Source: Prevotellaceae bacterium UBA6858 (GTDB lineage: Bacteria; Bacteroidota; Bacteroidia; Bacteroidales; Bacteroidaceae). Taken from it: a stretch of DNA of 16,115 bases. The position numbers were made by a program, and so were the translations under genes. How positions within the stretch are numbered: position 1 is the stretch's first letter; every line of letters begins with the position of its first letter. The notes under the pieces are model-generated. The model was not told where the DNA came from, made no database searches, and saw only the letters and a program-made list of their open reading frames with translations. Positions 8,239 through 13,903 of this stretch are shown here, piece by piece. The stretch lies in NCBI GenBank assembly GCA_002451695.1, contig DKDC01000011.1, positions 20,455 to 36,569 of the forward strand, in the 5' to 3' direction.

Positions 8239-9237
8239 TTAGGGTACTGCAACCTTGTTTATGATTTCGTCGATTATGTTGTCGCTTGTTACGTTTGCCG
8301 CCTCGGCCTCATACGAAAGCCCTATTCTGTGGCGCAGCACATCGTGTGCTACGGCGCGTATGTCCTCGGGTATCACGTAGCCCCTGCGCTTCAGGAATGC
8401 GTACGCCCGGCTTGCGTATGCAAGGTTTATGGATGCTCGCGGGCTGCCGCCGAAAGATATGTAGTCTTTCATGTCCTTCAGCTTGTAGCGTTCGGGATAG
8501 CGTGTGGCGAACACTATGTCGGCAATGTACTGCTCTATCTTTTCGTCAAGGTAAATGTCTTTCACCATCTCGCGTGCGTGCATAATCTTGCCCGCGCCCA
8601 CAACGGCCTTTATTTCCTCGGGTTTCTTCTCGTCGAGCTTTGCGCGTATAATGGCTTTTTCCTCCTCAATGGTGGGGTAGTCTATTATTACCTTCATCAT
8701 GAAGCGGTCGGTCTGCGCTTCGGGTAGGTTGTACGTGCCTTCCTGCTCAATGGGGTTTTCGGTGGCGAGTACGAGGAACGGTTCGGGCAGGGGGAATGTT
8801 TCGCCGCCGATGGTTACCTGTCTTTCCTGCATTGCTTCGAGTAGCGCGCTCTGCACCTTTGCCGGGGCGCGGTTAATCTCGTCGGCAAGGATGAAGTTGG
8901 CGAAAATGGGGCCCTGCTTCACCACAAAGGTCTCCGTCTTCTGGCTGTATATCAGTGTTCCTATGATGTCGGCGGGCAGGAGGTCGGGGGTGAACTGCAC
9001 GCGGTTGAACTTTGCGTCAATCAGCGAGGCGAGGGTTTTTATTGCGAGTGTCTTGGCAAGTCCCGGCACGCCTTCGAGCAGGATGTGCCCGTTTGACAGA
9101 AGCCCCACAAGCAGTGAGTCAACCAAATGTTTCTGTCCCACAATGGTGCGTCCCATGCCGGCGGTGAGGTCGGTTATGAAGCCGCTTTCTATTTCTATTT
9201 GCTCGTTCAGGGCGCGGATGTCGATATTGCTGTTCAT
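8239..9237 (-). CDS. moxR: MoxR-family AAA+ ATPase
   Basis: This 332-residue AAA+ ATPase has Walker A at 56-63 (GVPGLAKT) and Walker B ending D119-E120 (FILADEINRA). A sensor-1-like N161 lies in ATENP, and an arginine-finger candidate is R178 in TDRF. Length and motifs match MoxR, a chaperone-like ATPase that acts with VWA proteins to mature or metallate other proteins. It is the first gene of the nine-gene bat operon. A -7 box lies 32-39 bases upstream of the ATG at 9237, giving a leader of roughly 27 bases. There is no Shine-Dalgarno sequence in front of the start, as usual in Bacteroidota. Confidence 0.95.
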   Translation of the reverse strand: MNSNIDIRALNEQIEIESGFITDLTAGMGRTIVGQKHLVDSLLVGLLSNGHILLEGVPGLAKTLAIKTLASLIDAKFNRVQFTPDLLPADIIGTLIYSQKTETFVVKQGPIFANFILADEINRAPAKVQSALLEAMQERQVTIGGETFPLPEPFLVLATENPIEQEGTYNLPEAQTDRFMMKVIIDYPTIEEEKAIIRAKLDEKKPEEIKAVVGAGKIMHAREMVKDIYLDEKIEQYIADIVFATRYPERYKLKDMKDYISFGGSPRASINLAYASRAYAFLKRRGYVIPEDIRAVAHDVLRHRIGLSYEAEAANVTSDNIIDEIINKVAVP

Positions 9238-9268
9238 ATACTTGTATGTAGTTGGTTTCTTGCGTGTG

Positions 9269-9276
9269 CAAAAATA
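9269..9276 (-). promoter_or_regulatory. Probable promoter (-7 box) of the moxR-bat operon
   Basis: On the minus strand these bases read TATTTTTG, matching the Bacteroidota -7 consensus TAnnTTTG. Transcription would start near 9264, about 27 bases before moxR. I see no clear TTTG -33 box at the expected distance; the upstream DNA is A/T-rich, which may compensate. Confidence 0.55.
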
Positions 9277-9334
9277 TAATTATCTTTTTTATTATGGCGG
9301 CTAAGTGTATTAAAAAAGAGAAAAAGAACACTAT

Positions 9335-9358
9335 AAAAACTGTGCGCCGCCATGGCGC
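9335..9358 (-). terminator. Intrinsic terminator of the CDF transporter gene
   Basis: On the minus strand, two bases after the transporter stop codon, GCGCC and GGCGC (9354-9358 and 9344-9348) pair around a five-base loop. ACAG and a run of five T (9339-9335) follow. The stem is short but GC-only. It should separate the transporter from the bat operon, which then has its own promoter. Confidence 0.65.
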
Positions 9359-9360
9359 GT

Positions 9361-10497
9361 TCAGTCGCAGTAGTCGGGGTCGGTGTTCACGAGAAACTTG
9401 TATTGCGGGTGGGCGGCGTTGAGTTCCTCGCCGAGTGTGCGGCTGAAGGCTTTGCTGTCTTTCACCGAGAAGTCTGTTACCACGTCGAACGAAACGGTCT
9501 TGTTTTCCCCGTCGACGATGAATCCGTGAAGCTGCATTGCCCCCTTGCGCCCCATAACAGTTTTGCGTACGCTTTCCTGCAATGCCGCGTGTTCCGGGCT
9601 GTAGTCATGCGCGTATATGCCCACGGCAAGGTATATGCCGTAGTTTTCGGATATGTCGCGCTGTATTTTCAGCGTGAGCAGGTGCAGCTCCCTTGCGGTC
9701 ATTTGTCCGGGGACTTCTATGTTGACCGAACCCACCATGCAGTCCGGACCGTAGTTGTTTAGTATGAGGTCGTATGCCCCGTACACCTCTTCGTATGACG
9801 TGATTCTGCTTTTCAGTTGCCTCGACAGATTGCTGTCGGCCCTGTGTCCCAGAAGGTCGTTGAAGGTGTCCTTGAGTATGCCCGCCCCGGCTTTGACAAG
9901 TATTAGCGAAAAGGCAGCCCCGAACCAGCCGTCAAGGTCAATGCCCCACACCATTAGCAGCAGGGCGGAGATTATGGTGGCGAATGTTATTATCGCGTCG
10001 AAGAGGTTTTCCGTGCCCGAACCGTTCAGCGAGTCGGAGTTCTCGCGCTTTCCGACACGTATGGTGTGTATTCCGAGCCACAGCTTGGCTATTACGCCCG
10101 TTGCCATGACAAGCAGCATCGGTGTGGTGTAGTGCGTGTCGGTGGGGCGGACTATTTTCTCCACCGCGCTTGCAAACGACACCGCCCCAACGCCCACGAT
10201 TATCGCCGCAATGACGAACGCGCTTACGTATTCTATCCTGCCGTGCCCGAAGGGGTGGAATTTGTCGGCGGGCTTCATGGCGAGCTTTGTGCCGCCCACG
10301 GCAATGATGGACGACACGGCGTCGCTGAGGTTGTTGACGGCATCGAGCAGAATGGCTATCGACCCGGAGGCAAGCCCTATCACGCCCTTGAACAGGGCGT
10401 ACACAAAGTTCACCACAATGCCCCATATCCCTACGCGGACAATCTGCTTCTCGCGTGAGCCGTGTTTTGGCGTATGTTTTATGTCGCAGTTTCCCAT
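9361..10497 (-). CDS. Cation diffusion facilitator, atypical metal site
   Basis: This 378-residue membrane exporter of the CDF family moves divalent metal ions out of the cytoplasm in exchange for protons. About six membrane helices lie between residues 20 and 205. The family marks ASGSIAILLDAVNNLSD (43-59) and HPFGHGRIEY (81-90) are present. A C-terminal cytoplasmic domain runs from about 220 to 378. Where FieF has D45-x3-D49 and H153-x3-D157, this protein shows D52-x3-N56 and E163-x3-D167. Asn in this place recalls manganese-type CDFs; Glu in place of His or Asp is unusual. The two His normally seen in the C-terminal domain motif are Asn here (LNNYGP and SVNIEV). The start at 10497 follows a -7 box so closely that the mRNA is almost leaderless. 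Substrate is inferred (Mn possible). Confidence 0.88.
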   Translation of the reverse strand: MGNCDIKHTPKHGSREKQIVRVGIWGIVVNFVYALFKGVIGLASGSIAILLDAVNNLSDAVSSIIAVGGTKLAMKPADKFHPFGHGRIEYVSAFVIAAIIVGVGAVSFASAVEKIVRPTDTHYTTPMLLVMATGVIAKLWLGIHTIRVGKRENSDSLNGSGTENLFDAIITFATIISALLLMVWGIDLDGWFGAAFSLILVKAGAGILKDTFNDLLGHRADSNLSRQLKSRITSYEEVYGAYDLILNNYGPDCMVGSVNIEVPGQMTARELHLLTLKIQRDISENYGIYLAVGIYAHDYSPEHAALQESVRKTVMGRKGAMQLHGFIVDGENKTVSFDVVTDFSVKDSKAFSRTLGEELNAAHPQYKFLVNTDPDYCD

Positions 10498-10504
10498 ACG
10501 TTTG
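10497..10504 (+). promoter_or_regulatory. Candidate plus-strand -7 box for a small RNA
   Basis: TACGTTTG matches the TAnnTTTG -7 consensus exactly and is followed by C, as in other promoters of this window. Transcription would run rightward from about 10509. There is no clean TTTG at 19 bases upstream; TTTT at 10477-10480 is the nearest. The box overlaps the first base of the transporter start codon and directly abuts the opposing transporter -7 box. Confidence 0.4.
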
Positions 10505-10512
10505 CAAAAATA
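10505..10512 (-). promoter_or_regulatory. Probable promoter (-7 box) of the CDF gene
   Basis: The minus strand reads TATTTTTG, then CAAACGT and the ATG at 10497. With a start site four to five bases after the box, the transcript begins near 10500, leaving a leader of only about three bases. No good -33 box is visible at 17-21 bases upstream. Confidence 0.55.
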
Positions 10513-10690
10513 GTCATTTTCGCCTTTATGGCAATGCCGCCCTGGCGCAGGGCGCGTGGTGTGCCGCATTATGACGCGTGTTTCCCGCATGGCGCACGGT
10601 TGGCCCGGTGTTTTGCGGGACAGAGACTAAAACACTGGCATCCAACTTTTTATACGAAAGTCACAGCAAGGACGCAAGTCCTTGTTTTTC
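10509..10690 (+). ncRNA. Candidate small RNA, about 180 bases
   Basis: An intrinsic terminator at 10667-10690 has no rightward protein gene before it, yet an exact -7 box lies at 10497-10504. Between them the plus strand folds into a 7-base-pair hairpin (CGCCCTG at 10538-10544 with CAGGGCG at 10548-10554). A second stem pairs TCCCGCA at 10583-10589 with TGCGGGA at 10614-10620 and has a further CAC-GG/CC-GTG pairing inside its loop. Promoter, structure and terminator together fit a free-standing small RNA. I do not recognise it as 6S, SRP, tmRNA, RNase P or a known riboswitch. The exact 5' end is inferred and the -33 box is weak. Confidence 0.38.
10667..10690 (+). terminator. Orphan intrinsic terminator on the plus strand
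   Basis: CAAGGAC and GTCCTTG form a perfect 7-base-pair stem with a GCAA loop, followed at once by TTTTTC. This is a textbook intrinsic terminator for rightward transcription. The opposite strand has no T run after the stem, so it works in one direction only. No rightward gene precedes it, hence the small-RNA call. Confidence 0.75.
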
Positions 10691-10696
10691 TGATGT

Positions 10697-10756
10697 TTGC
10701 AAACGGCGGAAAAAGGTCTGATGTAGTTTGAACTAAGTCTGATATAATTTTTCCTG
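10697..10756 (+). repeat. Intergenic repeat, copy B, with tandem second unit
   Basis: Bases 10697-10725 pair with copy A (24 of 29 identical), and 10716-10732 carry the full core GTCTGATGTAGTTTGAA shared with copy C. A second, degenerate unit beginning GTCTGATATAATTTTTCC starts 21 bases later at 10737. The first unit also contains the short palindrome TAGTT-TG-AACTA, and the palindrome GTTTGCAAAC (10695-10704) sits at its left end. The copy begins seven bases after the orphan terminator. Confidence 0.65.
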
Positions 10757-10786
10757 CATGGGACATAGTTTTTCTTATGTCCTATG
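10757..10786. repeat. 11-base-pair inverted repeat (hairpin)
   Basis: CATGGGACATA (10757-10767) pairs with TATGTCCTATG (10776-10786) with one G-T pair and an eight-base loop. On the plus strand the stem is followed by TGG and five T, so it could act as a second terminator. A protein-binding site is the other possibility. Confidence 0.5.
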
Positions 10787-10888
10787 TGGTTTTTGCGGCA
10801 TCTGCTTTATTTTTCCTTACATTTACATTTTGCCGGATGTGTGCGCTGATTATCATCCTAAATGTCGGGAAATTTCGGCGGATTTTGC

Positions 10889-10896
10889 TATCTTTG
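10889..10896 (+). promoter_or_regulatory. Probable promoter (-7 box) of the 10925 gene
   Basis: TATCTTTG followed by C is the classic Bacteroidota -7 box. The start site would fall near 10901, giving a leader of about 24 bases, A-rich just before the ATG. The -33 region is poor; TTTCG at 10873-10877 is too close. Confidence 0.6.
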
Positions 10897-10924
10897 CATA
10901 ATTAAGAAAATAAAAACAACAGAA

Positions 10925-11569
10925 ATGGGCTTATTATCAAATATTTTCAAGAAAAAAGCACAGGATTCCGAAGGCGGGCGCGTTGGAGGCATGGAGGATT
11001 TCATGACCCTTATAAGGGTTTATTTCCAGGCTTCCATGGCCGCCAACATAGGAATAACGAACATTTCAATGCTTCCCGACCTCAGGGTGTTCAAGCAGAC
11101 GCTCCATGTGGCGACGGTGAACAACAGGCTCGGGCTTGGGGAGAAGACAAAGTGCAGGAAGATGCTCGGGGAAATCTACGGAATGCCCGATTCGTTCTTC
11201 CATGAGATAGACGCGAGCGTTAAGACACGCTGCCGCAAGATGAACGACGTAACCAACTATCTGTACCAGTTCCAGGGCTTCTCGCAGGACTTGCTAATGC
11301 TCATGGGCAACGTGCTGAAATGGAAGTTCCGTATGCCGTCGTTTTTCAAGAAGACTATCAGGGCCGTTATCGAAAGGTCGGTGAACGATGTGCTTACCAA
11401 GAACGACTGGAAGGACGCAGGGGTGATGAGGACGTGCGCGGGCATAAGGAAATACCGCCAAAGCCTCGGCTACTCGCCGCAGTGGATGACCGAATACGTG
11501 TACCACCTCGTGATGCTCGCAAAGAAGGAGCCGCGTCCAAAGGATGTTCCAGAAACTGACAAAAAGTAA
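10925..11569 (+). CDS. Uncharacterised 214-residue protein
   Basis: I do not recognise this protein. It is 214 residues long, rich in basic and aromatic residues, with no signal peptide and no membrane helix, so it is probably cytoplasmic. A short lysine-rich N-terminus (SNIFKKK) is followed by a mostly helical body. Conspicuous stretches are YFQASMAANIGITNISMLPD near 33-52, LYQFQGFSQDLLMLMGNVLK near 113-132, and YRQSLGYSPQWMTEYVYHL near 177-195. Codon use resembles its neighbours. I chose ATG 10925 because it follows the -7 box at 10889-10896 by a normal distance; an earlier ATG at 10862 lies upstream of that box. It lies just ahead of zapA and rny, so a link to cell division is possible but unproven. 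Confidence 0.8.
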   Translation: MGLLSNIFKKKAQDSEGGRVGGMEDFMTLIRVYFQASMAANIGITNISMLPDLRVFKQTLHVATVNNRLGLGEKTKCRKMLGEIYGMPDSFFHEIDASVKTRCRKMNDVTNYLYQFQGFSQDLLMLMGNVLKWKFRMPSFFKKTIRAVIERSVNDVLTKNDWKDAGVMRTCAGIRKYRQSLGYSPQWMTEYVYHLVMLAKKEPRPKDVPETDKK

Positions 11570-11577
11570 CATGAATG

Positions 11578-11597
11578 TTTTGCGGAAAGGCGCAAAA
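11578..11597. repeat. Inverted repeat over the -33 box of the zapA promoter
   Basis: TTTTGCG (11578-11584) and CGCAAAA (11591-11597) are perfect inverted copies separated by six bases. The left arm contains the TTTG -33 box. No T run follows on the plus strand, so a terminator is unlikely; an operator for a dimeric regulator is conceivable. Confidence 0.4.
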
Positions 11598-11609
11598 TAG
11601 ATAAATTTG
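11579..11609 (+). promoter_or_regulatory. Promoter of the coiled-coil gene and zapA
   Basis: TTTG at 11579-11582 and TAAATTTG at 11602-11609 are separated by 19 bases, an excellent Bacteroidota promoter. The start site would be near 11614, about 20 bases before the ATG at 11634. It lies just after the upstream gene stop codon. Confidence 0.7.
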
Positions 11610-11633
11610 CAGAAAGCGACACTGCGGAAGGCA

Positions 11634-11933
11634 ATGGCAGAGGAAAATACCGGCAGGAAAACGATGGAAATCTTCCAGACAAGGGTTCGGCAGCTTATGT
11701 ACGAGTACGAGAGCTTGCGCGGGCAAAGGGAGGAAATGCGTTTGGCGTTGGAGAAGAAGGATGGGGAAATCAACCGTCTGCAGACCGAAGTGAGAGAGTT
11801 GCAGGAAGCATACCAGTCGCTGAAAACCGCAAAAATGCTTGAGATATACGATGGGGATGTGGACAAGTCGAAAAGGCGCATCGAATCGCTTGTCAGGCAG
11901 GTGGACAGGTGCATAGCTTTGCTTAAAATGTAA
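11634..11933 (+). CDS. Small coiled-coil protein next to zapA
   Basis: This 99-residue protein is dominated by heptad-like helix from about residue 10 to 65 (IFQTRVRQLMYEYESLRGQR and QTEVRELQEAYQSLK). A second helix with conserved-looking TAKMLEIYDGDVDKSKRRIE and a hydrophobic C-terminus (ALLKM) follow. It has no signal or membrane segment. Small coiled-coil proteins of this shape commonly sit directly before zapA in Bacteroidota and may be ZapB-like division-ring partners; that assignment is by context and shape only. I preferred ATG 11634 to the TTG at 11607 because the TTG overlaps the -7 box. It ends 11 bases before zapA. Confidence 0.82.
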   Translation: MAEENTGRKTMEIFQTRVRQLMYEYESLRGQREEMRLALEKKDGEINRLQTEVRELQEAYQSLKTAKMLEIYDGDVDKSKRRIESLVRQVDRCIALLKM

Positions 11934-11944
11934 GGACAGGCATC

Positions 11945-12247
11945 ATGGCAGAAATAAGTGAGAAATTTCAGATACAACTGAGGATAGACAACAAAAGCTA
12001 TCCTGTGAACGTGCGCCGCGACGAGGAGGAAATATACCGGGAGGCGGAACGCAGGATAAACGACAAGCTGAACGTTTACAAGAGCAAGTTCCAGAACTTG
12101 GAAAAGGAACAGTACCTTTATATGGCGTTGCTGGATCTTAGCGTGAGGCTCGTACAGTCGGAAAGGCGTAACGACACCGAACCTTACAGGGCGGTGATGA
12201 GCAACCTCACGGCGGAGATAATGTCAACGCTCGGCGGGAAAAGCTGA
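11945..12247 (+). CDS. zapA: Cell division protein ZapA
   Basis: This 100-residue protein fits ZapA in length and layout. An N-terminal beta part (FQIQLRIDNKSYPVNVRRDE, about 8-27) is followed by REAERRINDKLNVYKSKF and a long helix for dimer and tetramer formation. ZapA binds FtsZ filaments and bundles them at the division site. The gene follows the coiled-coil gene by 11 bases and shares its promoter at 11579-11609. The next gene, rny, starts 104 bases later with no terminator between, so some read-through is likely. Confidence 0.88.
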   Translation: MAEISEKFQIQLRIDNKSYPVNVRRDEEEIYREAERRINDKLNVYKSKFQNLEKEQYLYMALLDLSVRLVQSERRNDTEPYRAVMSNLTAEIMSTLGGKS

Positions 12248-12351
12248 ACAAAACACCTCACATTGTTTCGTGTGCAGTCCATCCGCATTTCAGGAAACGG
12301 GCGGAAAACAAAAACTGACAACAACGAACAAAATAAAAACAAACACAACAA

Positions 12352-13881
12352 ATGGAAATAATATTTATAGTGGTTGCAATGGTCGCAGGATGCGGCATAG
12401 GCTATCTTGTGATGCGCTACGTGGCGACAGGGCAATATAAGAAAAGAATATCCGAGGCGGAAAAAGAGGCGGAGGTTATAAAGGAGAAGAAGCTCCTTGA
12501 AGTAAAAGAGAAATTCCTTAGCAAGAAAACGGAACTTGACAAGGATATGCAGCAGCGCAACCAAAAGTTGTTGCAGACGGAAAACCGGCTTAAGCAGCGC
12601 GAAATAAGCCTGAACCAAAAGCAGGATGATTTGGGACGCAGGAAAAACGAACTGGAAAGCCAGATGCAGCGTTTGGAGCAGTCGCAGAATGCACTGCACG
12701 CCGAGCGCGAGGAATTGCAGAAACTTCAGGCGCAGGAGCGCGAGAAACTCGAGGAACTGAGCGGACTTTCTGCCGAAGAGGCCAAGTCGCGCCTTGTGGA
12801 ATCTCTGAAAGACGAGGCAAAGACCGACGCGCAAAGCTACATTAACGACATCATGGACGATGCCAAGCTCACCGCGACAAAGGAGGCAAAGAAAATAGTA
12901 ATCCAGACAATACAGCGTGTGGCAACCGAAACGGCAATAGAAAACAGCGTAACGGTTTTCCACATAGACAACGATGAGGTGAAAGGGCGCATCATCGGCA
13001 GGGAAGGGCGCAACATCCGTGCGCTCGAGGCCGCGACAGGCGTGGAACTTGTGGTTGACGACACGCCAGAGGCCATAGTGATTTCCGCCTTCGATCCGGT
13101 GCGCCGTGAAATATGCCGCCTTGCGCTGCACCAGCTTATAACCGACGGCAGAATACACCCGGCGCGCATAGAGGAGGTTGTGGCAAAGGTGAAGAAGCAG
13201 GTTGAGGACGAAATAATAGAGACAGGCAAGCGCACGGCGATAGATCTCGGCATTCATGGTTTGCACTCGGAGCTTGTAAGGCTTGTGGGAAAGATGAAAT
13301 ACCGCTCGTCCTATGGGCAGAACCTCTTGCAGCACGCCAGGGAGACAGCAAACCTTTGTGCTGTGATGGCTGCGGAGCTTGGTCTTAATCCCAAGAAAGC
13401 CAAGCGTGCCGGTTTGCTGCATGACATAGGAAAGGTGCCTGATGAGGAACCCGAGTTGCCGCACGCAATATACGGCGCGAAGCTCGCCGAGCAGTATAAG
13501 GAAAAACCCGACATCGTGAATGCAATCGCAGCCCACCATGACGAAGCGGAAATGACTACTCTGCTCGCCCCGATAGTCCAGGTTTGCGATGCTATAAGCG
13601 GAGCGCGTCCCGGCGCACGCCGCGAGGTGGTCGAGGCATACATAAAGCGTCTTAATGACCTCGAGAACATAGCCATGAGCTACCCCGGAGTTACCAAGAC
13701 ATACGCCATACAGGCAGGGCGCGAGTTGCGCGTGATTGTCGGGGCGGACAAGATTGACGACAAGCAGTCGGAAACCTTGAGCAACGAGATAGCAAAGCGC
13801 ATACAGGACGAAATGACCTATCCGGGACAGGTGAAGATTACTGTAATACGCGAGACAAGGGCCGTGAGTTATGCAAAATAA
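12352..13881 (+). CDS. rny: Ribonuclease Y
   Basis: This is a 509-residue endoribonuclease that starts the decay of many mRNAs at the membrane. The order of parts is complete. An N-terminal membrane helix (about 2-22) is followed by a long charged coiled coil (about 30-195), a KH RNA-binding domain (about 200-260, with GRIIGREGRNIR at 212-223), and an HD domain (about 325-420, with H328 and H357-D358 in AGLLHDIGK). The C-terminus ends RAVSYAK, typical of the family. The ATG at 12352 follows a 104-base A-rich leader; I see no good promoter or terminator there. Codon use and length are normal. Confidence 0.96.
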   Translation: MEIIFIVVAMVAGCGIGYLVMRYVATGQYKKRISEAEKEAEVIKEKKLLEVKEKFLSKKTELDKDMQQRNQKLLQTENRLKQREISLNQKQDDLGRRKNELESQMQRLEQSQNALHAEREELQKLQAQEREKLEELSGLSAEEAKSRLVESLKDEAKTDAQSYINDIMDDAKLTATKEAKKIVIQTIQRVATETAIENSVTVFHIDNDEVKGRIIGREGRNIRALEAATGVELVVDDTPEAIVISAFDPVRREICRLALHQLITDGRIHPARIEEVVAKVKKQVEDEIIETGKRTAIDLGIHGLHSELVRLVGKMKYRSSYGQNLLQHARETANLCAVMAAELGLNPKKAKRAGLLHDIGKVPDEEPELPHAIYGAKLAEQYKEKPDIVNAIAAHHDEAEMTTLLAPIVQVCDAISGARPGARREVVEAYIKRLNDLENIAMSYPGVTKTYAIQAGRELRVIVGADKIDDKQSETLSNEIAKRIQDEMTYPGQVKITVIRETRAVSYAK

Positions 13882-13903
13882 GGCATGGTGAGGCTTTAAC
13901 GGG

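Larger units (their letters stand above)
10498..10924. other. 427-base gap between two genes with structured DNA
   Basis: No convincing protein gene is seen here; the open frames are short and lack protein character. From left to right the gap holds two face-to-face -7 boxes (10497-10512) and a 7-base-pair GC-rich hairpin (10538-10554). A longer stem (10583-10620), a perfect intrinsic terminator (10667-10690), repeat copy B (10697-10736 with a second partial unit) and an 11-base-pair hairpin (10757-10786) follow. Last come about 100 A/T-rich bases leading into the promoter of the next gene. Confidence 0.7.

Noticed and set aside
10498..10700. Manganese (yybP-ykoY) or other metal riboswitch before the transporter
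   Set aside because: No riboswitch signature was seen on the minus strand, and the likely promoter leaves too short a leader to hold one.
12248..12351. Possible structured RNA between zapA and rny
   Set aside because: The 104-base spacer has only a weak CACA/TGTG pairing, no promoter box and no terminator.
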